The notes: generated by a model not told the origin, from the letters alone. A DNA stretch of 64,000 nucleotides from JAJZNI01 sp035624785 (GCA_035624785.1 DASPQV010000023.1:9299-73298), one strand, 5' to 3'; counted from the first letter of the stretch, positions 16,769 to 25,221 are shown. Translations and numbers: made by a program.

Positions 16769-16798
16769 AGGGTAGGGACCTCGCTCGACCAGCGTCAA
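16769..16798 (-). promoter_or_regulatory. sigma-70-like promoter for the DinB-like/YciI operon
   Basis: On the minus strand TTGACG (16798-16793) is followed after 18 bases by TACCCT (16774-16769). The -10 ends 12 bases before the GTG at 16756. This is one of the few places in the window with a good -35. Confidence 0.55.
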
Positions 16799-16867
16799 GG
16801 TTTCTCCGGTGGCGGGCGCCACTGGCGGTCCGCCGCCGAGCTTAGGCGGGACCCCCGTGCTTCACGG

Positions 16868-17353
16868 TCACGAGGCCGAGGTCCCATCGGCGGCGGCGCG
16901 GATGGCGGCCAGATCCAGCTTCCTCATCCCCAGCACCGCCTTCATGGCCCGGTCGCGGCGGCCGGTGTCGGGGTCCGCCATGATCTCGTCGAAGCCGGTG
17001 GGAACGACCTGCCAGGACAGCCCGAACCGGTCCTTGCACCAGCCGCACACGCTTTCCTCACCCCCACCCTCGGTGAGCCTGGACCAGTACAAGTCGACCT
17101 CGGCCTGGTCGGCGCAGTGGATGACGAAGGAGATCGCCTCGTCGAAGGTGTACTGCGGACCGCCGTTCAGGGCAGTGTATGGCTGGCCGTCGAGGCTGAA
17201 GTCGACGGTCAGGATCATCCCGGCCTCCCTCGGCCCGGCCTCGCCGTAACGGGTGACGTTGCGGATCTCGGAGTTGGGGAAGATCGAGCAGTAGAGCTCG
17301 GCAGCCTCGAGGGCCTCGGTGTCGAACCAGAGCATGGGGCTAATACGGGGCAT
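16868..17353 (-). CDS. VOC family protein (PhnB / 3-demethylubiquinone methyltransferase-like)
   Basis: This 161-residue protein has the PhnB-type start MPRISPMLWFDTEALEAAELYCSIFPNS, a typical LDGQPYTALNGG strand pair, an EAISFVIHCADQAEVDLYWSRL helix, and WCKDRFGLSWQVVPTGFDEIM near the end. These are all marks of the family annotated as 3-demethylubiquinone-9 methyltransferase-like (a misnomer). The reaction is unknown. GGAGAG precedes the ATG at 17353. A longer frame upstream lacks homology-like composition. Confidence 0.85.
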   Translation of the reverse strand: MPRISPMLWFDTEALEAAELYCSIFPNSEIRNVTRYGEAGPREAGMILTVDFSLDGQPYTALNGGPQYTFDEAISFVIHCADQAEVDLYWSRLTEGGGEESVCGWCKDRFGLSWQVVPTGFDEIMADPDTGRRDRAMKAVLGMRKLDLAAIRAAADGTSAS

Positions 17354-17639
17354 GGGTGCTCTCCTCCGCCGCAACGTGGGCTCGTACCAATGCTGACCAC
17401 CGGGACCGCGGAAGGTCATCGGTCCCGCCGGGCAAGCTCGTCGGCCGCCAGCTGCCCGGCATCCGCGGTCTGGCCGAGCAAACCGGCGTGAACCTCCAGC
17501 TCCGGTTCGGCCATTCCGGCGCACCTGGCCAGGCCCATGCCCTCAGCTGCGCAGTCGTGGGCGATCCACGTTGGAGAGTGGATCGTCCCGCGCGCCGTCG
17601 GCGTCGAGCGGACCCTTCCGCGGCGGCTCGCCGGCGCAC
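17354..17639. other. gene-poor gap
   Basis: No reading frame here has a supported start, codon bias and recognisable motif. A minus-strand frame ending near 17418 reads MAEPELEVHAGLLGQTADAG, which might be a gene remnant, but no start, domain or partner backs it. Confidence 0.35.
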
Positions 17640-18305
17640 TCAGAGTGAGCCGTCCTGGCGGGAGGGCTGTTGGTAGGCCGGCGACAGCGCATGGTTCAGA
17701 GCGGACCATCCTTGGCGAGCTCCGTAGGTCAGGAGCACATATGCGGCGAGGGGGTCGGCCCACCACCATCCGAGCGCTGTGTTGAGCACCAGACCTGCCA
17801 GCACAGCCGCCGCCAGCAGCCCATCGACAAAGGTGACGCGCCCTTCCGTGCGGAGCACCGGGTTGCCCAGCCGCCGACCTGTCCGTTCCTTTCCCGCCGC
17901 GAGAGCGAACATCACGGCGGCGGTTGCAGCCGTCCACCCGATCCCGACAGGGCTGCGGTGTGGATGGAGCTGATCGGCGATGACGATCGTGCTCTGGACA
18001 GCCAGGTAGACGGCCAGAAGCAGAAAGGCAAGCCCGATCAGGCGCAAGCCCCGGCGCTGACGAGCCGCACCCGCACCGGAGAGCTCCCAGATCACCACCG
18101 TGCTGGCGCCGATCTCGATCAGGGAGTCCAGGCCAAAGCCCGCCAGGGCCACCGATCGCGCGGCGAGGGCGGCGAGCGCCAGGATGGCCGCCCCGACCAG
18201 GTTCCAGCCGAGCGTGACCGCCTCCAGGAGATAGCCACGACGGACCAGCGCCGCGTGGGTCCCACCGAGCCCGGTGTCGGTCACGTGCTCCGACGTCCCC
18301 GACAC
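17640..18305 (-). CDS. cation transporter, CDF-like, short form
   Basis: This 221-residue protein has about six membrane segments. The motif FGLDSLIEIGASTVVIWELS matches cation diffusion facilitator transmembrane helix 2. In this position many CDF proteins have a His where this one has FGLDSLIE, so the metal ligands differ. TFVDGLLAAAVLAGLVLNTALGWWWADPLAAYVLL is the helix 5-6 pair. The usual cytoplasmic C-terminal metal domain of CDF proteins is absent. It is a GTG start. It lies 143 bases downstream of the canonical CDF gene on the same strand and could be part of the metal-responsive operon. Confidence 0.75.
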   Translation of the reverse strand: MSGTSEHVTDTGLGGTHAALVRRGYLLEAVTLGWNLVGAAILALAALAARSVALAGFGLDSLIEIGASTVVIWELSGAGAARQRRGLRLIGLAFLLLAVYLAVQSTIVIADQLHPHRSPVGIGWTAATAAVMFALAAGKERTGRRLGNPVLRTEGRVTFVDGLLAAAVLAGLVLNTALGWWWADPLAAYVLLTYGARQGWSALNHALSPAYQQPSRQDGSL

Positions 18306-18448
18306 CCAGCCAGCGCCCCTGGCGCCCTCGCGGTCATCGGCAGGGTCCTCACCCGGCTCGCAGTCACGGCCGTTTGCCTGAGCTCACTGCGTCCCTCGTT
18401 GGCGCTTCGCTGGACGTCACCCGACAGGAGCTTGGCCATGGCTTGGTC

Positions 18449-19375
18449 TCAGCGGCATCCGTGGCAGAGCCGAGATCCGATCTCCCCCCCGGGGGGGAGT
18501 GGCTCGAACTGGATGGTGCTGTGCTCGACGTCGAAATGCCCCATGAGGCACTCCTGCAGCCGGTGCAGCAAACCAGGCAGATGGCCATCGTGGAAGCAGT
18601 CCTCGTCGACGACGACATGCGCGGTGAGGACCGGCAGCCCAGTGGCCACCAGCGAGACATGCAGGTCGTGGACGCCCCGAACGTGGATGGTGCCCTCGAT
18701 GTGTCCGCGGACGCGACTGAGATCGAGGCCGCGCGGGGTGGCCTCGAGAAGCACGTCCACCGTCTCCCGAAGCAGCTTCCAGGTCCGCGGGAGGATGAGG
18801 ACGGCGATCACCGCCGACGCGATGGGATCGGCCCTGGTGAACCCGGTCACGAGGACGACACCGGCGGCGACCAGCACCGCCAGCGATCCGACCGCGTCGT
18901 TGAGCACCTCGAGGGTGGCGGCTCGAGCGTTGAAGCTGGTGTTTCGAGAGCGGTGCATCACGATGGCGGAGACCGCGTTGCCGGCCAGGCCGATGGCTCC
19001 GAAGATGAGCACGGCGTTCGCGGCGATCGCGGGGGGTGCGATGAGCCGCTGGACCGCCTCGGCCAGGATGAGCAGGCCGACGGCGAGAAGGACCGCAGCC
19101 TGCGCTGCGGCCGCGAGCACCTCGGCCCGCCGGTAGCCCCACGTGAGGGAATCGGTGCTCGGTCGCCGGGCCAGGAATGCGGCGAGAAGCGCGAGACCGA
19201 GCCCTGCGACGTCGGTGAGCATGTGCCCCGCGTCGGCGAGCAGGGCGAGCGAGTGAGAGAGCACGGCTCCCCCCACCTCGACGCCAAGGATGGTCGTCGA
19301 GATGCCGAGGACGATGGCGAGCGCGCGTCGTGTTCCGCTGGCTGGCCTCTGGCTCTGTTGGTCGCCCCGGCGCAT
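18449..19375 (-). CDS. cation diffusion facilitator metal exporter
   Basis: This 308-residue CzcD/ZitB-like transporter has six membrane segments and a cytoplasmic C-terminal domain. Helix 2 shows the metal-site motif ADAGHMLTDVAGL (HxxxD). The equivalent helix 5 site reads EVLNDAVGSLAV, so the usual His is a Glu. The histidine-rich loop between helices 4 and 5 found in many zinc exporters is short here. The C-terminal part has HVRGVHDLHV and a HVVVDED segment typical of the ferredoxin-like domain. It shares its first base with the last base of the ArsR stop codon (TGATG), so it is translated with the regulator. It probably exports Zn2+, Co2+ or Cd2+. Confidence 0.9.
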   Translation of the reverse strand: MRRGDQQSQRPASGTRRALAIVLGISTTILGVEVGGAVLSHSLALLADAGHMLTDVAGLGLALLAAFLARRPSTDSLTWGYRRAEVLAAAAQAAVLLAVGLLILAEAVQRLIAPPAIAANAVLIFGAIGLAGNAVSAIVMHRSRNTSFNARAATLEVLNDAVGSLAVLVAAGVVLVTGFTRADPIASAVIAVLILPRTWKLLRETVDVLLEATPRGLDLSRVRGHIEGTIHVRGVHDLHVSLVATGLPVLTAHVVVDEDCFHDGHLPGLLHRLQECLMGHFDVEHSTIQFEPLPPGGEIGSRLCHGCR

Positions 19376-19752
19376 CAGGGGACGCCGGGTTGCGTGGGGT
19401 CGGACTGGTCGGCAACGGTGTGGTCGGCGTGGCGGAGCGCCTCACGGATGAGGTGACGGACGTGGGCGTCCTGGACCGAGTACAGGTGGTGCCGGCCCTG
19501 CCGCCGCATCCTGGCGAGCCCGGCGAGGCGCAGCTTGGCGAGCTGCTGGCTCGTCGCTGCCGGATTGGCCCCGACGAGGCGGGCAAGCTCGTTGACATCG
19601 CGGTCGCCAGAGCCGAGCAGCCAGATGAGCTTGAGGCGCGTCGGGTCGGCGAGCAGTGCGAAGGACCCGACCGCTCCCTCGACCTGGGCCTCGGTCGGGA
19701 GGTCAGGATCCCCAGGGGGCGCTGGTTCTCGCATGTCTGCTTGGGCATGCAT
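19375..19752 (-). CDS. ArsR/SmtB-family metal-sensing repressor
   Basis: This 125-residue winged-helix regulator opens with a His-rich N-terminus (MHAQADMRE) and has the conserved LADPTRLKLIWLL segment and the HTH helices VNELARLVGANPAATSQQLAKLRLAGL. The recognition helix is followed by RRQGRHHLYSVQDAHVRHLIREALRHADH, where a cluster of His and Asp in the C-terminal alpha-5 helix matches the SmtB/CzrA/NmtR metal site. Upon metal binding it should release the promoter that drives it and the CDF gene. The -10 and a palindrome overlap its start, so it is probably autoregulated and leaderless. Confidence 0.9.
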   Translation of the reverse strand: MHAQADMREPAPPGDPDLPTEAQVEGAVGSFALLADPTRLKLIWLLGSGDRDVNELARLVGANPAATSQQLAKLRLAGLARMRRQGRHHLYSVQDAHVRHLIREALRHADHTVADQSDPTQPGVP

Positions 19753-19777
19753 ATATGCGGATTATAAACACGCATGC
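19745..19777 (-). promoter_or_regulatory. promoter and candidate ArsR operator
   Basis: On the minus strand TATAAT (19766-19761) lies 8 bases before the ATG at 19752, so the message should begin at or near the start codon. The perfect palindrome GCATATATGC (19749-19758) overlaps the start, and GCATGC occurs at 19745-19750 and 19772-19777. This would be a suitable site for a dimeric ArsR repressor blocking initiation. Any -35 must sit inside the tRNA-Gln gene. Confidence 0.6.
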
Positions 19778-19848
19778 TGGGGAGGCAGGATTCGAACCTG
19801 CGGATGGCGGATCCAAAGTCCGCTGCCTTACCACTTGGCGACTCCCCA
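19777..19848 (-). tRNA. trnQ: tRNA-Gln (anticodon TTG)
   Basis: The minus strand folds into a full cloverleaf of 72 bases. The acceptor stem TGGGGAG pairs with CTCCCCA and leaves a G discriminator. The anticodon loop in GGACTTTGGATCC carries TTG, and the T-arm is GCAGGTTCGAATCCTGC. CCA is not encoded. A TACGAT -10 lies at 19866-19861, 12 bases upstream of the 5' end. Confidence 0.93.
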
Positions 19849-20127
19849 GTGGCAGCGCTGATCGTAGCCGCGCCGCTAGACCTGGAGGGCCGGCCCTCCT
19901 AGACCTGGAGGTGCACCCGCGGTATGTGCAGCCGCATGCAGCGGGGGCGGCCCGCGGCGGTCCGGCGGCAGCCGCAGCTGCGCCGGGCGCTGAGCCGCCC
20001 GAGACGGGCAGGACGCCCCCCCTCCGTGTGGCGATCGGGCCGTCGCTGGTGGGCACTCTGATCGGGCACTGCCACGATCATACCCGCGCCGGGAGCAGCC
20101 CTGGACCGGGAGCCTCTCGGCCACCCG
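19849..20127. other. intergenic region between tRNA-Gln and glmU
   Basis: No gene is supported here. It holds the perfect 16-base palindrome GGAGGGCCGGCCCTCC at 19884-19899, flanked by two copies of CTAGACCTGGAGG (starting at 19875 and 19899). It may be a terminator or regulatory stem on either strand. The leaderless glmU promoter follows at 20128. Confidence 0.4.
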
Positions 20128-20133
20128 TATACT
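20128..20133 (+). promoter_or_regulatory. -10 box of the glmU operon
   Basis: TATACT is followed by 9 bases and the ATG of glmU, with the CCCGTATACT context also found before the ABC exporter at 885. No Shine-Dalgarno sequence is seen, so the mRNA is probably leaderless. Confidence 0.6.
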
Positions 20134-20142
20134 CCGGCGCAG

Positions 20143-21516
20143 ATGGCAGACGGAGCCCGCGCGGTGATCCTGGCCGCGGGACAGGGGACCCGGATGCGGA
20201 GCGCCGTGCCCAAGGTGCTCCACACCCTGGCGGGGCGACCGATGCTCCTCCACGTCATCGAGGCGGCGCGGGCCGCCACCGGCTCCCCGCCCGTGGTCGT
20301 GGTCAGCCCCTCCCAGCCGGAGGTCGCCGAAGCGGTCGTGGGGCTCGCCGACACCGTAGCCCAGCCGCTGCCCCGGGGCACGGGAGACGCCCTGCGGAGC
20401 GTGCCCGACGCGCTGCGCTCCGACGGGCCGCTGGTCGTCGCCTACGCCGACCTGCCCCTCCTCCGTGCCGAGACCATCGGCAGCCTGCTGGGGGTCCATC
20501 GGACGACCGGTGCCGCCTGCGTGCTGCTCACCGTGGTGCCCTCGGATCCGGCGGGGCTGGGCCGTGTGGTCCGGGGTGCTTCCGGGCGCGTCGAGAGGAT
20601 CGTCGAGGAGCGCGATCTCCCGGCCGCGGGGCCGCGGCCGGTGGAGTGCAACGCCGGCGTCTACGCCTTCACCGGAGCGGCGCTGTGGCCGGCCTTGGAG
20701 CGCCTCTCCGCCGAAAATGCCCAGGGGGAGCTGTACCTGACCGACGTCGTCGCCGAGCTGGCCCCCTCCGTCGAGGCCGTGCTCGCCGCCGACCCCGAGG
20801 AGGCGATGGGCATCAACGATCGGGTCCAGCTCGCCGCCGCCGAGACGGTGCTCCGTGGCCGGCTGCTCCGGGCCCTGATGCTCGCCGGGGTCACCGTCGA
20901 GGATCCGGAGACCACCTACGTCGACGCCTCCGTCCGGGTGGGCCCGGACAGCGTCATCCGCCCCATGACCACCTTGAGCGGTGAGACGGTGATCGGCCGG
21001 GAGTGCGAGGTGGGTCCCATGGCCCTGGTCCGGGACTGCCGGACTGGTGACCGGGTCCGGATCGGCGCCTCCGTGGTCGAGGGTGCCGAGATCGGCGACA
21101 ACGTTGAGATCGGCCATTTCAACCGGGTCAGGCCGGGCACCGTCCTCGCCTCGGGGGTATCTTTGGGAACGCATGCCGAGGTCAAGAACAGCCGGGTCGG
21201 GCCGGGAAGCCAAATCAATCACTTCTCCTGCGTCCTCGACTCCGACGTCGGCAGCGGGGTCAACGTCGGCGCCGGCACCGTCACCTGCAACTACGACGGC
21301 CGGGAGAAGCACCGGACCGTCATCGAGGACGGCGTCTTCGTGGGCAGCAACAGCAGTCTCGTGGCCCCGGTCAGGATCGGCCGCGACGCCTACGTCGCCG
21401 CCGCCAGCGCGGTCACCAAGGATGTCCCCTCCCGCTCCCTGGCGATCGGACGGGCCCCCCAGCGCAACCTCGAAGGCTGGCGCGACCGCGAGCGCGTCGA
21501 GCCGCCGCATGGCTGA
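20143..21516 (+). CDS. glmU: bifunctional GlmU (UDP-GlcNAc pyrophosphorylase / GlcN-1-P acetyltransferase)
   Basis: This 457-residue cytosolic enzyme makes UDP-N-acetylglucosamine for peptidoglycan. The uridylyltransferase domain (about residues 1-230) has AVILAAGQGTRMRS and the AYADLPLL metal-binding region. A left-handed beta-helix acetyltransferase domain follows (about 250-457), with hexapeptide repeats, HFNRVRPGTVLASGVSLGTHAEVKNS, and the GAGTVTCNYDGREKHRT site carrying the catalytic His and Asn/Tyr pattern. The length is normal. The protein ends 8 bases past the ATG of prs, a coupling commonly seen for glmU-prs. Confidence 0.97.
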   Translation: MADGARAVILAAGQGTRMRSAVPKVLHTLAGRPMLLHVIEAARAATGSPPVVVVSPSQPEVAEAVVGLADTVAQPLPRGTGDALRSVPDALRSDGPLVVAYADLPLLRAETIGSLLGVHRTTGAACVLLTVVPSDPAGLGRVVRGASGRVERIVEERDLPAAGPRPVECNAGVYAFTGAALWPALERLSAENAQGELYLTDVVAELAPSVEAVLAADPEEAMGINDRVQLAAAETVLRGRLLRALMLAGVTVEDPETTYVDASVRVGPDSVIRPMTTLSGETVIGRECEVGPMALVRDCRTGDRVRIGASVVEGAEIGDNVEIGHFNRVRPGTVLASGVSLGTHAEVKNSRVGPGSQINHFSCVLDSDVGSGVNVGAGTVTCNYDGREKHRTVIEDGVFVGSNSSLVAPVRIGRDAYVAAASAVTKDVPSRSLAIGRAPQRNLEGWRDRERVEPPHG

Positions 21517-22474
21517 TTTCAATCCCTACGGGGAGCTCATGCTGCTCTCGGGGACCGGCAACCCGGAGCTGAGCGACCGGATCTCGCGCGAGATCGGCAT
21601 CCCCCTGGCCAGCATGGACATCATGCGCTTCGCCGACGGCGAGTTCGACGTCAAGATCCACGAGTCGGTCCGGGGCCACGACGTCTTCCTGGTCCAGCCC
21701 ACCTGCCATCCGGTGAGCGACAACCTGGTCCAGCTCTTCGTCACCCTGGACGCGCTGCGTCGTGCCTCGGCGGCACGGATCACCGCGGTCATCCCCTATT
21801 ACGGGTACCAGCGCAAGGAGAAGAAGAGCGCCCCTCGCGACCCGATCTCGGCCAAGCTGATGGCCAATATCATCGAGCTGGCCGGGGCCAACCGGGTGAT
21901 CGCGGTCGACCTCCACGCCGAGGCCATCCAGGGCTTCTTCGACATCCCGGTCGATGCCCTCACCGCCACCAAGATCCTGGCCCGCCGGGTGCGGGAGCGC
22001 CGCACCGGCAATGTCGTGGTGGTCTCACCCGACACCGGCGGCGCGCTCCGGGCCCGCCGGCTGGCGCGCATCCTCGACGCCACCATCGCCATCATCGACA
22101 AGCGCCGTCCCCGTGATGACGCTGTCGAGGTCGTCTACGTGGTCGGCGACGTCGCCGGCAAGCATGCGGTGATCGTCGACGACCTGATCTCCACCGGGAG
22201 CACGCTGGTGAGCGCCTCCGCAGCACTGCGGGAGAAAGGGGCCACCAGCGTCGACGTGGTGGTGACCCACGGTGTCCTCAGCGACGGCGCTCTGGAGCGC
22301 CTGTCCCAGGCTCCCATCGACGAGATCTGCATCACCGACACCGTCCCCCTCCCCGACGCGCGGCGCGCCTTCGACGACAACCCCAAGCTCCGGGTCCTGT
22401 CGGTGGCTCCCCTCATCGCTGAGGCGATAGTTCGTGTCCACGAGGGGAGGAGCGTCAGCGAGCTGTTCCGATGA
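21509..22474 (+). CDS. prs: ribose-phosphate pyrophosphokinase
   Basis: This 321-residue PRPP synthase makes phosphoribosyl pyrophosphate from ribose 5-phosphate and ATP for nucleotide, His and Trp synthesis. Key segments are SRISRE-like N-terminal positions (here DRISREIGIPL), HPVSDNLVQLF, VIPYYGYQRKEKKSAPRDPISAKL for ATP, DLHAEAIQGFFDIPVD for ribose-phosphate, and the PRPP loop AVIVDDLISTGSTL. The start at ATG 21509 overlaps glmU, and the longer upstream frame is not coding. It is followed by a tight but poorly defined frame at 22471. Confidence 0.96.
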   Translation: MADFNPYGELMLLSGTGNPELSDRISREIGIPLASMDIMRFADGEFDVKIHESVRGHDVFLVQPTCHPVSDNLVQLFVTLDALRRASAARITAVIPYYGYQRKEKKSAPRDPISAKLMANIIELAGANRVIAVDLHAEAIQGFFDIPVDALTATKILARRVRERRTGNVVVVSPDTGGALRARRLARILDATIAIIDKRRPRDDAVEVVYVVGDVAGKHAVIVDDLISTGSTLVSASAALREKGATSVDVVVTHGVLSDGALERLSQAPIDEICITDTVPLPDARRAFDDNPKLRVLSVAPLIAEAIVRVHEGRSVSELFR

Positions 22475-22656
22475 CGAGCAGCGACGCAGAGCCGGCTGAT
22501 CCCCGAGGAGATCGGGCTCCAGCGCTTCGGGTCGCCCCCGCCGCCGCTGGCCGGGCTGGCCGCCGCTGCGGCGCTGCCCTGCCCGGAAGAGGCGGCGCTG
22601 TTCCTGAGCCGGACGTCCCGGCGGCGTTCCGAGCCGACCCGGGGCCCGGCCGATGA
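22471..22656 (+). CDS. possible small protein between prs and the CBS-domain gene
   Basis: A 61-codon frame begins with ATGA overlapping the prs stop and ends in TGA sharing ATGA with the next gene. Such double coupling would support a real gene. Against that, its codons end in A or T about one-third of the time, unlike the neighbours. The frame that continues from prs past its stop has much stronger codon bias here (it reads SRLIPEEIGLQRFGSPPPPL) but has no start codon. The 180 bases may encode a short protein disrupted by a base change, or nothing. No motif is seen. Confidence 0.3.
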   Translation: MTSSDAEPADPRGDRAPALRVAPAAAGRAGRRCGAALPGRGGAVPEPDVPAAFRADPGPGR

Positions 22657-23969
22657 CCGGGCTCGCCGTCCTGCTCGCCCTGGGGCTGGTGCTCGCCGCC
22701 TTCGCGGCCGCCGCGGAGACCGCCTTGACCTCGGTGTCCCGGCTCCGCATGCGCAGCCTCGCTGACGAGGGGAACCGCCGCGCCGTGCGGGTAGTCCGGC
22801 TGCACAACGATCCCAACGGTTACCTGTCCACGATCCTTCTGGTCAACACGGTGGCGGTGATCGTCGCCTCGACCGCGACCGCGCTGATGGTCGCCTCGGC
22901 CGGCAACGTCCCCGAGGTCATCTTCACCGTCGCCCTCTCGATCTTCGTGCTGGTCTTCTGCGAGATCGCCCCCAAGTCCCTGGCGCTGCGCTTCAACGAG
23001 CGGTTCGCGCTGCGGCTTGCGGCGCCGGTCCGGGTGCTGACCGTGGTGCTCCGGCCCCTCGTGGTCGCTCTCACCGTGGTCGCTCGGCTGCTGCTCCGAG
23101 TGGCAACCCGCGGCCGGCCCCCGGGACCGTTCGTCACCGAGGAGGAGCTCAAGCTCATCCTGGCCATGGGCGAGCGCGAGGGGGTGGTCGAGCAGGAGGA
23201 GCGCCAGATGATCGACGGCATCCTCGAGATGACCGACAAGCCCGTCCACGAGATCATGGTGCCGCGGGTCGATGTGATCGGCATCGAGGCGAGCCACTCC
23301 GTGGCCGAGCTGATCAGCCTCATCATCGAGCACGGCCATTCCCGGATCCCGGTGTACGAGGGCAACATCGACAACATCGTGGGGGTCGTCTACGCCAAGG
23401 ACCTGCTCCGCCAGGGGATACGCAGCGGTGACAACCGCCCGCTTCCCCAGATCGCCCGCGAGCCCTACTTCACCCCCGAGAGCAAGCACGTCGGCGAGCT
23501 GCTCCGGGAGATGCAGCAGCGCAAGATCCACATGGCCATCGTCGTCGAGGAGCACGGGGGGACGGCGGGCATCGTCACCTTCGAGGACCTGATCGAGGAG
23601 ATCGTCGGCCCGATCCGCGACGAGTACGACATCTCCGAGAAGGAGGAGTTCCAGTTCCTGAGCGACCGCGAGGTGCTGATGAGCGCGCGCTTCCCGGTCG
23701 ATGACGCGGCCGATCTCCTCCACCTCCACGTCGGCGACACCGAGGCCGACACCATCGGCGGCCTGGTCTACGAGCGGCTGGGCGAGATCCCCAAGCCCGG
23801 TGCCGCCCTGTCCCTGGGCAGCGCCACCCTCACCGTGGAGTCGGTGCGCCGCCACAGCATCCAGACGGTCAGGATCGTCAGCCCGGAGCCGTTCCTGCTC
23901 GAGACCAACGGGCAGCGCGGCAACCAGGCGGGTGAGGCGCCGCGGTCGGCGCCAGCTCCGGCTGAGTGA
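22653..23969 (+). CDS. HlyC/CorC (CNNM)-family CBS-domain transporter-associated protein
   Basis: This 438-residue membrane protein has the DUF21/CNNM part first (AAAETALTSVSRLRMRSLADEG, with membrane segments to about residue 150). A pair of CBS domains follows (VHEIMVPRVDVIGIEASHSVAEL through AIVVEEHGGTAGIVTFEDLIEEIVGPI), and then a CorC_HlyC domain (LLMSARFPVDDA-type start, seen as VLMSARFPVDDAADL). Relatives are implicated in Mg2+ or Co2+ efflux and binding of adenosine nucleotides. It follows a coupled small frame and prs on the same strand and likely shares their transcript. Confidence 0.92.
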   Translation: MTGLAVLLALGLVLAAFAAAAETALTSVSRLRMRSLADEGNRRAVRVVRLHNDPNGYLSTILLVNTVAVIVASTATALMVASAGNVPEVIFTVALSIFVLVFCEIAPKSLALRFNERFALRLAAPVRVLTVVLRPLVVALTVVARLLLRVATRGRPPGPFVTEEELKLILAMGEREGVVEQEERQMIDGILEMTDKPVHEIMVPRVDVIGIEASHSVAELISLIIEHGHSRIPVYEGNIDNIVGVVYAKDLLRQGIRSGDNRPLPQIAREPYFTPESKHVGELLREMQQRKIHMAIVVEEHGGTAGIVTFEDLIEEIVGPIRDEYDISEKEEFQFLSDREVLMSARFPVDDAADLLHLHVGDTEADTIGGLVYERLGEIPKPGAALSLGSATLTVESVRRHSIQTVRIVSPEPFLLETNGQRGNQAGEAPRSAPAPAE

Positions 23970-23991
23970 GCGGGGCACCAGGAGGGAGGTG

Positions 23992-24429
23992 ATGAATCCA
24001 GGACAGGATCACGTCGCCACGGTGACCCTCGCCATCCATGCGCCTGTGGCAAAGGTCTGGGCAGCTCTGACCGATCCCATGCTGATCCAGCGGTACTTCC
24101 ACGACACCGGCGTGACCACCAGCTGGGAGGTGGGGAGCACGATCACCTGGGAGGGAACCTGGAAGGGGCAGCCCTACCAGGACAGGGGCACAGTTCTTGC
24201 CTTCGAGCCCCCATGGCGCCTCAGCACCACCCACTGGAGCCCCTTGGGTGGCACCGAGGACCGGCCCGAGAACTATCACACCGTGACCTACGAGCTCTCG
24301 GAAGCGGGCGGGGTGACCACGCTGACCCTGCGGCAGACCAACAATCCCAGCCAGGAAGCGGCCGAAGCCATGGCTCAGAACGGCTGGCTGCCGATCCTCG
24401 AGGGATTGCGGACGCTGGTGGAGGGCTAG
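23992..24429 (+). CDS. SRPBCC (AHSA1-like) protein
   Basis: This 145-residue START-like domain has the AHSA1 pattern. It opens VTLAIHAPVAKVWAALTDPMLIQRYF, then WEVGSTITWEGTWKGQPYQDRGTVL, and the typical PWRLSTTHWSP segment, ending in a long C-terminal helix. Proteins of this group bind a hydrophobic ligand or assist Hsp90-like chaperones. No role can be given. The GGAGGGAGG sequence before the ATG at 23992 is a strong Shine-Dalgarno site. It lies between the CBS gene and recO. Confidence 0.85.
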   Translation: MNPGQDHVATVTLAIHAPVAKVWAALTDPMLIQRYFHDTGVTTSWEVGSTITWEGTWKGQPYQDRGTVLAFEPPWRLSTTHWSPLGGTEDRPENYHTVTYELSEAGGVTTLTLRQTNNPSQEAAEAMAQNGWLPILEGLRTLVEG

Positions 24430-24450
24430 GGGCTTCGCGCCCCGCCCGAG

Positions 24451-25209
24451 ATGCCGGGCAGCTTCACGGACGTTGGGATCGTGCTCCGGCGGGTCGACTA
24501 CGGCGAAGCGGACCGCGTCCTCACCGTGCTAACTCGGGAGCACGGCAAGGTGGGGGTGATCGCCCGGGGCGTGCGCCGCACGGGCAGCCGGCTGGCGGCA
24601 CGCACCGACCTCTTCGAGTGCAGCCGGATGCAGCTGGTCATTGGGCGCGGCGAGCTGCTGGTCCTGGCCCAGGCCCAGCGCGCCCCAGGGCCGGCGCCGC
24701 GCCTGGTGCAGGAGCCCCGCCGGGCGGCCTGCGCCGCGGTGGTCGCCGAGCTGACCGACCGTGTGCTCGAGGAGCGCCAGCGCGATGAGGAGATCTTCGA
24801 CCTGGTCGAGGACGCCCTCGAATCGGTTGCGGATCCCGCTCGCGATGCGCGTGCCGCCCTGGTGCGCTTCGCCCGGCAGATGATCGGCCGTCTCGGCTAT
24901 GCGCCCCAGCTGCACCGCTGTGCCGCCTGTGGCGGACCGCTGCCGGAGCTGCCCGCCGCCTTCAGCGCGGCGGCCGGCGGCCTCCTCTGTCCCGGCTGCA
25001 GGCCGGCTGATCCCCGAGCCGTCGACTGCCCGGTGCGGGTGATCAAGGTGCTCCGGGTCGCCGCCGAGGGTGACGATGCCACCTGGGAGCGCCTCCGGCT
25101 CGACCCCGCGACCCTCTCCATCCTCGAGACGATCGTCGAACGCGAGCTGGAGCAGCACCTCGACCGGCGGCTGCGCTCTTGGGAGGTCCTCCGGGCCCTC
25201 GGAGGATGA
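24451..25209 (+). CDS. recO: DNA repair protein RecO
   Basis: This 252-residue RecO has an OB-fold N-terminus (FTDVGIVLRRVDYGEADRVLTVLTREHG) and a helical middle. Near residues 150-195 there is a zinc ribbon of four Cys (CAACGG and CPGC), which many but not all RecO proteins have. RecO loads RecA on SSB-coated DNA together with RecR. It stands directly upstream of glyQS, as in the recO-gly-dnaG-rpoD neighbourhood of other phyla. A tandem repeat (25222-25470) separates it from glyQS. Confidence 0.93.
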   Translation: MPGSFTDVGIVLRRVDYGEADRVLTVLTREHGKVGVIARGVRRTGSRLAARTDLFECSRMQLVIGRGELLVLAQAQRAPGPAPRLVQEPRRAACAAVVAELTDRVLEERQRDEEIFDLVEDALESVADPARDARAALVRFARQMIGRLGYAPQLHRCAACGGPLPELPAAFSAAAGGLLCPGCRPADPRAVDCPVRVIKVLRVAAEGDDATWERLRLDPATLSILETIVERELEQHLDRRLRSWEVLRALGG

Positions 25210-25221
25210 GCCCGCCCTGCC

